64,000 nt of DNA from Streptomyces sp. NBC_01471 (GCF_041438865.1 NZ_CP109450.1:7557501-7621500); one strand, 5' to 3'; counted from the first letter of the stretch, positions 27,472 through 38,027 are shown. The notes: generated by a model from the letters alone, not told the origin. Made by a program: numbers and translations.

Positions 27472-28452
27472 GTGCAGATCGGCTACAAACTCGCCGCCGA
27501 GTCCTTCGGCCCCAGGGAACTGGTACGACAGGCCGTGCTCGCGGAGCAGGCCGGCTTCGACTTCGTGGAGATGAGCGACCACTACCATCCCTGGCTGGAT
27601 GTCCAGGGGCACTCACCGTTCGCCTGGACGGTCCTCGGGACCATCGCCGCCAAGACCGGGCGCATCGGCCTGGCAACCGGGGTGACCTGCCCCACGGTCC
27701 GCTACCACCCCGCGGTGATCGCGCAGGCCGCAGCGACCCTCGCCCTGCTGTCCGACGGCCGTTTCACGCTCGGCGTCGGCTCGGGGGAGCGGCTCAACGA
27801 GCACGTGACCGGCGAGGGATTCCCCAACTCCGTGCCGGAGCGGCACGCACGGCTTCGGGAGGCACTGGAGATCATCAGGCTGCTGTGGAGCGGCGGTTAC
27901 CGGTCTTACGACGGCCGGTACCTGAAACTGGACGACGCCCGCGTCTTCGACCTTCCGCCGGAACTCCCGGAGATCGCGGTGGCCGCGGGTGGCCCCGTAG
28001 CGGCCCGGATCGCCGCCGAACTGGGGGACGGGCTCTTCGCCACCGAGCCCGGGGCCGAGACGGTGGAGGCGTACCGCCGTGCGGGCGGTGACGGCCCGAG
28101 ATACGCCGAGGTGCCCATGGCCTGGGCCCCCGACGCGCGCGCCGGGGCTCAGGCCGCCCAGGAGACCTCGCGGTGGGCGGTGACCGGGTGGAAGGTGATG
28201 AGCGAACTGCCCAATCCGGCGAACTTCGAGGCCGCGACCTCCACCGTGCGCGAAGAGGACATCCTGTCCACGTTCGCCTGCGGCACCGACCCCGCGCGGT
28301 TCCTGGAGGTCGCGCAGCCGTTCGTGGACGCGGGCTTCGACCGGCTGGTGACACAGAACGCCGGACCGGACCCGGACGGGTTCATGGACTTCTACCGCAG
28401 CGAGCTCGACCAGCAGTTGCGCGCCCTGAAGCCCGCCACCACGGGCCCCTGA
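27472..28452 (+). CDS. F420-dependent LLM-class oxidoreductase (G6PD-like, TIGR03557 type)
   Basis: A 326-aa luciferase-like TIM-barrel enzyme predicted to use cofactor F420. The N-terminus MQIGYKLAAESFGPRELVRQ, EQAGFDFVEMSDHYHPWLDV and the F420-phosphate region LATGVTCPTVRYHPAVIAQA are characteristic of the F420-dependent glucose-6-phosphate dehydrogenase-like subgroup. The GTG start is only 3 nt after the stop of the FDH membrane subunit, so it belongs to the same transcript. The tie to formate dehydrogenase suggests that formate electrons and F420 may be linked here, which is an inference. The substrate is unknown; plain glucose-6-phosphate dehydrogenase is possible. Confidence 0.88.
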   Translation: MQIGYKLAAESFGPRELVRQAVLAEQAGFDFVEMSDHYHPWLDVQGHSPFAWTVLGTIAAKTGRIGLATGVTCPTVRYHPAVIAQAAATLALLSDGRFTLGVGSGERLNEHVTGEGFPNSVPERHARLREALEIIRLLWSGGYRSYDGRYLKLDDARVFDLPPELPEIAVAAGGPVAARIAAELGDGLFATEPGAETVEAYRRAGGDGPRYAEVPMAWAPDARAGAQAAQETSRWAVTGWKVMSELPNPANFEAATSTVREEDILSTFACGTDPARFLEVAQPFVDAGFDRLVTQNAGPDPDGFMDFYRSELDQQLRALKPATTGP

Positions 28453-28777
28453 TCCATCCGAGTCCGGCGGGACGGGGCTGAACCGCCGCCGCGGCCGGGC
28501 CGGAGTCGCGGAAGGTGTTCCGAAGCAGAGCGCGGGCAGAGCTGTCCGCCGTATGGTCCAGCCGGATGGCGCCGGTGACCATACGGGTACTTGGCTGGAG
28601 GCCGGCATGCCCCGTGCCTGCTCGGTGCCGGACCGTCGGTACTGACTCCTGGCCCCGCCTTCCGTGGAGAACCACCATGTCCCGCGCACCCGCTCTCCCA
28701 GCTCCGGGCACCGCCTGCTGCCGGCCTCCGGCAGTGCCGGGGGACGCGGCACGCAGACGGCCGCGCGGACGTCAGGG
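28453..28777. other. 325-bp interval between the FDH operon and a SpoIIE phosphatase
   Basis: Holds no recognised family. A rightward 34-codon frame at 28677-28781 (MSRAPALPAPGTACCRPPAV onward) starts 7 nt after GGAG and its TGA overlaps the ATG of the phosphatase, so it could be a coupled upstream ORF. Confidence 0.3.
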
Positions 28778-30055
28778 ATGACGAGCCCCGAAGTGAGCCA
28801 GGAGGAACGGCTGCTGCAGGAATTCCTGGCCGCCGTGCACAGCACTGCGCCGACCGGGCTGCCGTCCCTGGTCGACAGCTACGCCGTGAGACTCGGGGCG
28901 CGAAAGGTCGTCATCCACCTGGTCGACCTTCAGCAGCGACAGCTGACGCCCCTCTCCGGCGGAGAGCAGCTGGACGTGGACCGGTCCCTGGCGGGCCGTT
29001 CCTACCGTGCGCTCGATCTGCGCGTGGAAGCGACCGCCGACGGTGTGCTGGTCATCTGGCTTCCCCTCGTCGACGGAGTGGAGCGGCTGGGGGTCATCGG
29101 TGTGCACATGGACTCCCTGGACACCACGTTGCTGGAGCGCTGCCGAGCTCTGGCCTCGATCCTGGCGATGGTCATCACGTCCAAGCGGGCCTTCAGCGAC
29201 CGGCTCGTGCAGCGGGCGCGCAGCGGCACGATGACCCTCCCGGCCGAAATGGTGCGTGCCCTGCTGCCCCCGCGCACCATCGGCAACGAATGGGCCGTCT
29301 CCACAGCGGTACTCGAACCCGCCTACGAGCTCGGTGGGGACGCCTTCGACCACTCGCTGACCGAGTCGACGCTGCATGCCGTGATCCTCGACGCCATGGG
29401 ACACAACCTCGCGTCCGGACTGACGACCGCCATCGCCATGGCCGGCTTCAGGAGCTCCCGCCGCAACGACGCTGGTCTGCAGGAGTGTGTCGACACCGTC
29501 GACGACGTACTCGCCGAATGGCTGCCGGATCAGTTCTGCACCGGGATCGCCATCAGGCTGGACCTGCCCAGTGGTGTCCTGAGCTGGGTCAACTGCGGCC
29601 ACCCGCCGCCCCTGCTGATCCGTGACCAGCAGGTACTCGACCAGGCGTTGGAACACCCGGGAGAGCCTCCGCTGGGGATGCCTGCCAAGCTGGCGGGCAC
29701 TCCACGGGAGATCCACCGGATCACGCTGGAGCCGGGCGACCGGGTGCTGCTCTACACCGACGGTGTGACCGAAGCCCGCATCGCGGACGGCGCCGAGTTC
29801 GGGCTGAGCGGGTTCACCGGCTCCATCATCCGTGCCACCTCGGCGGGAGAGCTTGCCTCCGAAGCGCTCCGGCAGCTGATCCACTCCATTCTGGAGCGCC
29901 AGAGCGACACACTCCGCGACGACGCCACCATCCTCCTCATCGAGTGGCGGCCGCCCGCGCGACCGGGCCCGGGGCCCGCCGAGCGCGAAGGGCGGGACAA
30001 GGGCCATGCGGACGGGTGGAAAGGTGACGGCGCGACAGAGGACCATGGGCACTGA
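28778..30055 (+). CDS. PP2C-type (SpoIIE/RsbU) serine phosphatase
   Basis: Metal-dependent protein phosphatase of 425 aa, likely dephosphorylating an anti-anti-sigma (STAS) protein in a partner-switching pathway. Residues 1 to about 165 form a sensor-like domain with no clear name (LLQEFLAAVHSTAPTGLPSL). The PP2C core follows: YELGGDAFDHSL (Asp), HAVILDAMGHNLASGLTTAI, VNCGHPPPLLI, LEPGDRVLLYTDGVTEAR and DDATILLIEW. The ATG at 28778 is chosen because the domain starts there; its ribosome site is weak, and a GTG at 28664 in the same frame is an alternative. The partner kinase and STAS protein are not adjacent. Confidence 0.85.
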   Translation: MTSPEVSQEERLLQEFLAAVHSTAPTGLPSLVDSYAVRLGARKVVIHLVDLQQRQLTPLSGGEQLDVDRSLAGRSYRALDLRVEATADGVLVIWLPLVDGVERLGVIGVHMDSLDTTLLERCRALASILAMVITSKRAFSDRLVQRARSGTMTLPAEMVRALLPPRTIGNEWAVSTAVLEPAYELGGDAFDHSLTESTLHAVILDAMGHNLASGLTTAIAMAGFRSSRRNDAGLQECVDTVDDVLAEWLPDQFCTGIAIRLDLPSGVLSWVNCGHPPPLLIRDQQVLDQALEHPGEPPLGMPAKLAGTPREIHRITLEPGDRVLLYTDGVTEARIADGAEFGLSGFTGSIIRATSAGELASEALRQLIHSILERQSDTLRDDATILLIEWRPPARPGPGPAEREGRDKGHADGWKGDGATEDHGH

Positions 30056-30099
30056 CGGGCCGAAGCCCACGGGGGCCGAAGGAGAGGAGACCCGGACGT

Positions 30100-30918
30100 A
30101 TGCCTGCCTGGATCTGTGTGACCTGCGGCGTGCAGTACCCCGACACGGAACAGTCACCGGCGCGGTGTCCTGTCTGCGAGGACGAGCGCCAGTACGTCGG
30201 CCCGGAGGGCCAGCGCTGGAGCACGATGGGCGAACTGGGCCGCGACCACACCAACGAGCTGCGGGTCGAGGAGGCGGACCTTGTCGGCATCGGTGTGAGG
30301 CCGTCGGTCGCGATCGGTCAGCGCGCGCTCCTGGTCCGTACGCCGCACGGCAACGTGCTGTGGGACTGCGTCCCCCTGCTCGACGACGACGCGCGACAGC
30401 AGATCGCCGACCTGGGCGGGATCGACGCCATCTGCATGTCGCACCCGCACTTCTACGGAGCCAACATCGAGTTCGCCGAGGCTTTCGACGCCCGTGTGCT
30501 GATCCCGCGCGCGGACCAGCGGTGGATCCAACGGCCCTCGCCCCGGATCGAGTTGTTCGACGATGACATCGAGCCGGTCCCCGGGGTCACCCTGGCACGG
30601 ATCGGCGGTCACTTCGACGGTGCCTCGGTTCTGCACTGGCCCGCGGGCTCCGCAGGCAGAGGCGCGCTGCTGACCGGCGACACCGTCGCCGTCGTCCAGG
30701 ACCGGCGCTGGGTCAGCTTCATGTGGAGCTTCCCCAACCTCATCCCCCTCGACGAACACACCGTGGACGACATCGCCCGCAGGGTCGAGCGCTTCACCTT
30801 CGACCGCGTCTACGGCGGCTGGTGGGGACGCGTCGTGATCGGTGACGGCGCCGCGGCGGTCCGCCGCTCGGCCGACCGCTACATCGCACGGCTGCGTGGT
30901 GAGCGGCCCCCCGGCTGA
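30100..30918 (+). CDS. Rubredoxin-like zinc-ribbon fused to MBL-fold protein
   Basis: A 272-aa cytoplasmic protein with a metal-binding ribbon at its N-terminus (CVTCGVQYPDTEQSPARCPV, four cysteines in two CxxC pairs within residues 6-26) followed by a metallo-beta-lactamase fold. The MBL hallmark is altered: CMSHPHFYGANIEF replaces the usual HxHxDH, so the second metal site lacks Asp and His; HFDGAS and LLTGDT keep other ligand positions. The domain may have one metal or a changed reaction. It is 44 nt after the phosphatase and may share its transcript. Not a classic flavodiiron protein: no flavodoxin domain. Confidence 0.8.
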   Translation: MPAWICVTCGVQYPDTEQSPARCPVCEDERQYVGPEGQRWSTMGELGRDHTNELRVEEADLVGIGVRPSVAIGQRALLVRTPHGNVLWDCVPLLDDDARQQIADLGGIDAICMSHPHFYGANIEFAEAFDARVLIPRADQRWIQRPSPRIELFDDDIEPVPGVTLARIGGHFDGASVLHWPAGSAGRGALLTGDTVAVVQDRRWVSFMWSFPNLIPLDEHTVDDIARRVERFTFDRVYGGWWGRVVIGDGAAAVRRSADRYIARLRGERPPG

Positions 30919-31082
30919 GCGGAACGGGAGGGAGGGCGTGTCGCACCACATCCATGACGGCTGCCGCGTCCTTGGCCCTCCAGCGGCTGGAAGGCCAGTA
31001 TCCATGCGGGGCAAGGGTGTTGAGTACTTCTGCACGCTCGCCGAGTACTACTCCGGTACCGCCCGGCGGCAGAGCCCCGGCG

Positions 31083-31114
31083 CTCCCGCGTCCCCGGTGC
31101 CGGGGACGCGAGAG
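31083..31114. terminator. Hairpin between MBL gene and copA
   Basis: CTCCCGCGTCCCCGG (31083-31097) pairs with 31100-31114 in a 15-bp stem with one mismatch. It lies between the rightward MBL gene and the leftward copA, 36 nt after the copA stop, and likely serves copA. Confidence 0.65.
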
Positions 31115-31149
31115 CGGGAGAGCACCGGGTTCCGGCCGGGCGGCCGGGG

Positions 31150-33411
<2,262 letters not shown>

Positions 33412-33521
33412 GGCGTGTCTCCTGGGGGAGGCCGGTACGCACGGCTTCCGTATGAGCGGGGCGGTACGGACCGGTGGGAATCCGCGACCCGGGGCGGAGG
33501 AGCCCCGGGCGGGAGGGAACG

Positions 33522-33788
33522 TCAGAGACGGCCGGCGAGCTCGTAGCCCGCCTCGTCGACGGCGGCCCGGACGGCCTCGTCGTCCAGTGCCGCGGCGGAG
33601 GTGACCGTGACCTCGCCGGTGGAGGCCACGGCCTTGACGGAGGTGACACCGTCGATCGCCGAGATCTCCTCGGACACCGCGCCTTCGCAGTGGCCGCAGG
33701 TCATGCCCGACACCCGGTACGCGGTGGTGACGGGGCCGCCCGCCGTGTCGGTCGCGGCGCTGGAACGGGGCTCTGCCTGGGAGGTCAT
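33522..33788 (-). CDS. copZ: CopZ-like heavy-metal chaperone
   Basis: An 88-aa single HMA-domain protein that likely delivers Cu(I) to CopA. The metal site is SGMTCGHCEGAV near residues 28-39, and DGVTSVKAVASTGEVTVTSA and AVRAAVDEAGYELAG complete the ferredoxin-like fold. Its N-terminal 20 residues are Ser/Ala-rich and probably disordered, longer than CopZ of Bacillus. The start at 33788 has AAGGAA 8 nt before it and the first gene of the copper unit is preceded by a CsoR-type box. Confidence 0.92.
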   Translation of the reverse strand: MTSQAEPRSSAATDTAGGPVTTAYRVSGMTCGHCEGAVSEEISAIDGVTSVKAVASTGEVTVTSAAALDDEAVRAAVDEAGYELAGRL

Positions 33789-33867
33789 TGCTTCTTCCTT
33801 AGGGTTGCCGTGGGTGGGGCTGTCGGGCGGAACAGGGTCTCCCCTGTCCTTCGAAGACAGGAACACC

Positions 33868-33884
33868 ATACCCAAGGGGGGTAT
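33868..33884. promoter_or_regulatory. CsoR-type operator before copZ
   Basis: ATACCC (33868-33873) and GGGTAT (33879-33884) with a 5-nt spacer match the GC-rich CsoR box pattern of actinobacteria. It lies 80 bp upstream of copZ. Known CsoR repressors release such sites when Cu(I) binds. No csoR gene is present in the window, so a regulator elsewhere must act. Confidence 0.7.
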
Positions 33885-33946
33885 TCCCTCGCCCGTCGGC
33901 CCCTCCTGCTGGACCGGACGGCAGCCCAGAACGTCGCCTCCGGGGC

Positions 33947-34966
33947 TCAGTGGTCGTGCGGGCCCGCGTGATGGGTGGGGCCGTGGGCGTCCTCGCAGTG
34001 TGCGGCGGCCCCGGCGGCGGGCGGCGGGGCGGAGCCGATGGTGACGTCCTGTCGGGCTGCGGCCGTGTGGGCGTGGTCGACCTGGAGTGTGGTGTGGGTG
34101 ATGCCCCACTGGTCCGCCAGGAGGCGTTCGAGGCCGCGGCGTACGGCATGGCAGTCACCGGCGGGGGTGACCAGCACATGCGCCGACAGGGCGGTCTGCT
34201 CGGAGCCGATCTGCCAGACGTGCAGATCGTGGACCTCCACGACGCCTTCCTGGGCGGCGAGCTGGTCGCCCAGCGCGTCGGGGTCGGTGCCCGCGGGGGC
34301 GGCTTCGAGGAAGATGCGGCCCGAGGCCCGGCAGAGGCCGGTACCGGCGCGGAGCATGAGCGCCACCACGACCAGGGTGGCGACGGCGTCGGCCCTGGCG
34401 AAACCGGTGGTCAGCACGGCCACACCGGCGACGGCGGTGGCGATGAAGCCGTACAGGTCGGTGAGGATGTGCTGGTAGGCGCCCTCGACGTTGAGGCTGG
34501 TGCGGTTGGCCCTGGAGATGCACCAGGCGGCCAGGAGGTTGACGGCGACGCCGACGAGAGCCGTGACCAGGACCGGTCCGCCGGCGACCGGGGGAGGGTC
34601 GATCAGACGCCGCACGGCTTCGTAGGCCAGCCAGGCGGCGAGTACGAGCAGGGTGATGCCGTTGGCCTGGGCGGAGAGGATCTCGGCGCGCTTGAGGCCG
34701 AAGGTGTAGCCGCCCCGGGCGGGGCGCGCGGCCAGCCGCATCGCGACCAGGGCCAGGACGATGGACGCGGCGTCGGTGAGCATATGGGCCGCGTCGGAGA
34801 GCAGGGCCAGCGAATGTGAGGCCACCCCGACGGCGACTTCCCCGGCCATGAAGGCGAGGATCAGGGCGAGGGCCGCGCCCAGCCAGCGGCGGTCGGCGTT
34901 CTGGGCCACGCCGTGGCTGTGTCCGTGGTCACCCGTGCCCGGATGGTTGTGATCGTGGCTGCTCAC
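33947..34966 (-). CDS. CDF-family metal exporter (CzcD/ZitB type)
   Basis: Proton-driven divalent-metal exporter, most likely zinc, 339 aa. A His-rich N-terminus (SSHDHNHPGTGDHGHSHG) precedes six membrane spans; the metal sites include SLALLSDAAHMLTDAASIVL (HxxxD of TM2) and HILTDLYGFIATAVAGVAVL (TM5). A C-terminal cytoplasmic domain begins about residue 210 and has VEVHDLHVWQIGSEQTAL. The protein ends in a second His-rich tail. The GTG at 34966 is chosen because AGGGGG lies 6 nt upstream; an in-frame ATG about 20 codons earlier is less likely. It stands upstream of copZ in the same direction, about 160 bp apart. Confidence 0.93.
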   Translation of the reverse strand: MSSHDHNHPGTGDHGHSHGVAQNADRRWLGAALALILAFMAGEVAVGVASHSLALLSDAAHMLTDAASIVLALVAMRLAARPARGGYTFGLKRAEILSAQANGITLLVLAAWLAYEAVRRLIDPPPVAGGPVLVTALVGVAVNLLAAWCISRANRTSLNVEGAYQHILTDLYGFIATAVAGVAVLTTGFARADAVATLVVVALMLRAGTGLCRASGRIFLEAAPAGTDPDALGDQLAAQEGVVEVHDLHVWQIGSEQTALSAHVLVTPAGDCHAVRRGLERLLADQWGITHTTLQVDHAHTAAARQDVTIGSAPPPAAGAAAHCEDAHGPTHHAGPHDH

Positions 34967-35232
34967 GTGATGCCCCCTGTGCGGTCCGAGACGGGCAGTG
35001 AACCTCAGTACGGGCCCTCGGTGCAAAGGCTGCATCGATGTCGGTTACCAGTGTCGATACGGGCGCGTCGGCGGACCGGCCGCCGGGCCGGAGGGGATGG
35101 CCGGCCACCCGTACGTGGCGGAGCCCGGCCGCGCTCCGGATACCAGGCCGGGGTATGGTCGGGCCGGGCGGTCGTGACCGCCCGGAACGAGCAGAGGCCG
35201 GAACGCCGGAATGCGCAGAACGGGGGAGTCGG

Positions 35233-35697
35233 GTGAGCGCCGGAGTCGCACGCGGACGGGCCACGGCCCGGCTGGCCGCGGTGTGCGCGGTGCTGTTCGG
35301 CCTGTTCCTCATGCACGGCGCTCCGGCTTCGGCGGCCGGCGGTTGTCACGGCTCCCTCTCCATGGGCGCCGCGATGCATGGTGACCACGGCGATCACGGC
35401 GACCACGGCGGTTCCGCGATGGCGCCCGCAGGCGTCCACCCGATCGCCGTTCACCCCGGGCCCGCGGTCCGGGCCGGGACCGAGCCGGGGACGCGCGGGG
35501 CGGTCTGTGTGTCGACCCCCGCCCGTGATCGCACCCTGCTCGGGCCGGCCGGCCTCAGCGGTGGCCTGGCCGTCCTCGCGCTCGTGGCCGCCCGGTCGTC
35601 GGTCGGCCGGCCGCTGCTCCCGGGCCGGACCGGGCGAAGAGGGCCGCCGAGAAGCGGGCGAAGTCTGCTGCTGCAGGTGTGTGTCGCGCGGGCGTGA
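35233..35697 (+). CDS. His-rich small membrane protein (DUF6153-like)
   Basis: A 154-aa protein with a signal-anchor-like start (LAAVCAVLFGLFLMHGAPAS), a His/Asp/Gly run (HGDHGDHGDHGGS) that could bind metal, then a second hydrophobic stretch (LSGGLAVLALVAARS) and an Arg-rich tail. The pattern matches DUF6153-type proteins that I associate with DUF305 and copper genes in Streptomyces. Its GTG follows GGGGGAG. It lies about 100 bp upstream of the DUF305 gene, in the same direction. A role in metal homeostasis is inferred. Confidence 0.65.
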   Translation: MSAGVARGRATARLAAVCAVLFGLFLMHGAPASAAGGCHGSLSMGAAMHGDHGDHGDHGGSAMAPAGVHPIAVHPGPAVRAGTEPGTRGAVCVSTPARDRTLLGPAGLSGGLAVLALVAARSSVGRPLLPGRTGRRGPPRSGRSLLLQVCVARA

Positions 35698-35794
35698 CAG
35701 GGCCGCGCCGGACCCGGCCGATACGGCCAGGGATCCGGCAATGGTCCCCGCTCACCCGCGCGCCCCGGGCGCGCCCATCCGGAAAGACCCTGCC

Positions 35795-36457
35795 ATGTCT
35801 GATCTCCCGTACTCGCCCGCTCTCCTGCACCCCTCCGCCCGCCGGCGGACGGCCGTGGCCGTGGGCCTCTTCGCCGCTCTCTCCTTGGGGCTCGCCGCCT
35901 GCGGCTCCGGCGACGAGCACGCGGCCGAGCCCGGCGCACACCACGGAAGCAGCCCCTCCGCTTCTGCGTCGGGGAAGTTCGACGCAGCGGACGTGACGTT
36001 CGCGCAGATGATGATCCCGCACCACCAGCAGGCCGTGTCCATGGCGAAACTGGCCGACGGCCGGGCCTCGGACCAGGAGGTCAAGACCCTGGCCGTGGAC
36101 ATCGAGAAGGCCCAGGGCCCTGAGATCAACACCATGCGGGGCTGGCTGACGGCGTGGGGCAAGCCCGCTTCCCCGTCCATGGACCACAGCATGCCGGGCA
36201 TGGCCCACGGCGGCGGCTCGTCCATGCCCGGAATGATGACCGGCAAGGACATGACCGGACTTGAGGCCGCCAGGGGCAAGGCCTTCGACAAGAGGTTCAC
36301 CGAGATGATGATCGGCCACCACAAGGGTGCGATCACCATGGCCGAGGACGAGCAGAAGAACGGCCGTAACGCCGCGGCCAGGAAACTCGCCGTCACCGTG
36401 GTGAAGAACCAGCGCGCCGAAGTCGACAGGATGCGGAAGATCCTCGACCGCCTCTGA
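35795..36457 (+). CDS. DUF305 lipoprotein, His/Met-rich, copper-linked
   Basis: A 220-aa exported lipoprotein: signal with lipobox LAAC at about residues 29-32, then a Ser/His linker and two copies of the DUF305 helical motif, MMIPHHQQAVSMAKLA and MMIGHHKGAITMAEDE, each with an HH pair. Between them lies a Met/His-rich loop (MDHSMPGMAHGGGSSMPGMM), typical of Cu(I)-binding periplasmic proteins. DUF305 proteins are of unknown activity and often lie beside copper genes. Followed by a strong terminator. Confidence 0.9.
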   Translation: MSDLPYSPALLHPSARRRTAVAVGLFAALSLGLAACGSGDEHAAEPGAHHGSSPSASASGKFDAADVTFAQMMIPHHQQAVSMAKLADGRASDQEVKTLAVDIEKAQGPEINTMRGWLTAWGKPASPSMDHSMPGMAHGGGSSMPGMMTGKDMTGLEAARGKAFDKRFTEMMIGHHKGAITMAEDEQKNGRNAAARKLAVTVVKNQRAEVDRMRKILDRL

Positions 36458-36505
36458 GCGGCCCCGGCCGCGATCGGTACGCCGTGACCGGCACCGCGTG
36501 ACCCT

Positions 36506-36537
36506 GTTCCGGGCCCTCTGCGAGGAGGGCCCGGAAC
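36506..36537. terminator. Perfect hairpin terminator after the DUF305 gene
   Basis: GTTCCGGGCCCTC (36506-36518) pairs with 36525-36537 in a perfect 13-bp stem, loop TGCGAG. It lies between convergent genes. Confidence 0.85.
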
Positions 36538-36566
36538 GGCGCTGCCGGTCGCTGTCCGGTCGCCGG

Positions 36567-36935
36567 TCAGATGCCAGGTGCTGCCCGGCCGGACAGCAGC
36601 CGCGTCTCCGGGGCCCGGTGCGGGCGCAGGTCCCTGAGGACGGACTCGACTTCGTCGAGAAGGGCTTCGTAGGAGGTCAGGCGCTGCCATTCGGGGTCGG
36701 GGGCGCCCGGCACGGTGGCGCCGCGCGCCGCCCACTGGGCGGCCAGCTCCGAGTACAGCGGCGTCCGGACCTCCATTCGGCCGAATGCGTAAGCGCTTGA
36801 ATGCCTCCCCGGTGACGGAGGAGGGCCTTGAGGTGCCATTGGCTGTGGTGTGGGTACCCGCTGGGCCTGCGCGGGAGGCGGGATGAAGACCGCTGAGCCT
36901 CTGGCCGTGGTGGTAGCGGGCGCGCGTGCGTTCAT
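36567..36935 (-). CDS. Unrecognised protein, 122 aa
   Basis: Small protein with a Pro-rich N-terminus (FIPPPAQAQRVPTPQPMAPQ), a short conserved-looking core (SSAYAFGRMEVRTPLYSELA, then AAQWAARGATVPGAPDPEWQ), and an amphipathic helix RLTSYEALLDEVESVLRDLR. I do not recognise a family. The start is uncertain: ATG at 36935 is used; a GTG at 37004 after AAAAGG, or the internal ATG at about 36775, is possible. It diverges from the repeat-containing gene at 37067, sharing an unusually AT-rich 80-bp spacer, so the pair may be co-regulated. Confidence 0.55.
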   Translation of the reverse strand: MNARAPATTTARGSAVFIPPPAQAQRVPTPQPMAPQGPPPSPGRHSSAYAFGRMEVRTPLYSELAAQWAARGATVPGAPDPEWQRLTSYEALLDEVESVLRDLRPHRAPETRLLSGRAAPGI

Positions 36936-37066
36936 GACGGGGGTAACGACCGGCGCCAGTCGGGGTAACTCCGTGTAGTGCGAAACGATAAGATTTGATT
37001 TCACCTTTTACGGTTCAATTAACTGGGAAGTCGCTTCAAAACGGGCGATACGGCGTTGATACGGGC

Positions 37067-37951
37067 ATGGATCCAAGGGAGCTGTGGGAGCGCCATGCCG
37101 TGCTGGCACAGGCGTTCTGCGCCAATGACGAAGAGGTGCGCCGTGCTCAGGGAGCGCTGGACGAAGGGCACGCGGTGCGTACCCGGACGCTCGCCGCGTT
37201 CGCGGTGACGCTGGGGAGCGACGGCACCGTCGCGGGACTGCTCGGGCTCCCCGAGCGTGAAGTACGCCTCGCCCGGCGCACAGTGGGCAAGGACGACGCC
37301 CGGGCGGTGGCGCAGGCGCTCCTGGCGGAGCACACGCCCGAGCAGCCCGAAACACTCCACGCCGACAGTGTGGACACCGGTCAGGCGCAGCCCGAACCGG
37401 ACGGTGCCCAGTCGTTCCGCGCCACCATCCCGGGGCCGCGCCCCGCGCAGGCGCCCGGCATCGCCCCCGTTCCCGAGGAACTGGGCCAGGAACCCGCGTC
37501 ATCGCCTGCTGTGGACGCCGTTCTCGTCGGCGCCTGGAGCACCGGGGTCGATCTCTCCGTACTGGCGAACGAGCTAGGTCTCGACCTGGCCCACCTCGTC
37601 ACCAGGGCGCGCTACCTGGAGTCCCAGGGCCGTCTCACGTACGCCCCGCCTCCCGCCGACCGCTCCGGGCGTCACCGGCGCTCCGGTGCCGAGGCGGCTG
37701 CCGCCGCGCCGTCCCAGCAGTGGTACCACCCTGCCCAGCACCAGCCGGCCCACCAGCAGAACCCGTGGGACCAGCAGAACCCGTGGGACCAGCAGAACCC
37801 GTGGGATCAGCAGAACCCGTGGGACCAGCAGTCCCCGCTCCCCGATTTCACCACCGGGGCGATGCACGACTGGGACGGCATCCTCAATCAGTGGGACGCG
37901 AACTCCAACCCGACGATCAACTCGGTGGCCTCCTGGCAGGGGCGCGGGTGA
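37067..37951 (+). CDS. Unrecognised protein with hexapeptide repeats, 294 aa
   Basis: Cytoplasmic protein with no family I can name. Residues 1 to about 90 are helical (LWERHAVLAQAFCANDEEVR and GLLGLPEREVRLARRTVGKD) and read like a regulatory or HTH-type fold. A second helical segment near 150-190 (DLSVLANELGLDLAHLVTRA) resembles a winged-helix. A Gln/Pro tail then contains four exact copies of QQNPWD plus a partial copy, before TTGAMHDWDGILNQWDANSN. The ATG at 37067 has only a weak ribosome site. It may bind DNA, but this is a guess. Divergent from the small gene at 36567-36935. Confidence 0.65.
   Translation: MDPRELWERHAVLAQAFCANDEEVRRAQGALDEGHAVRTRTLAAFAVTLGSDGTVAGLLGLPEREVRLARRTVGKDDARAVAQALLAEHTPEQPETLHADSVDTGQAQPEPDGAQSFRATIPGPRPAQAPGIAPVPEELGQEPASSPAVDAVLVGAWSTGVDLSVLANELGLDLAHLVTRARYLESQGRLTYAPPPADRSGRHRRSGAEAAAAAPSQQWYHPAQHQPAHQQNPWDQQNPWDQQNPWDQQNPWDQQSPLPDFTTGAMHDWDGILNQWDANSNPTINSVASWQGRG
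37754..37825 (+). repeat. Four tandem 18-bp repeats coding QQNPWD
   Basis: Copies 37754-37771, 37772-37789, 37790-37807 and 37808-37825 read CAGCAGAACCCGTGGGAC, with one silent difference (GAT for GAC) at the end of copy 3; a partial copy follows. Being in frame and nearly identical, they point to recent slippage and a number that may vary between strains. Confidence 0.9.
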
Positions 37952-38027
37952 ACGCCCTGCTCCGCCCCCTCCGGCCGTGCGCGGGCCCTTGTCCCGCGTC
38001 GTCCCAGGTGGTGGCGGAGTGCGTCTC

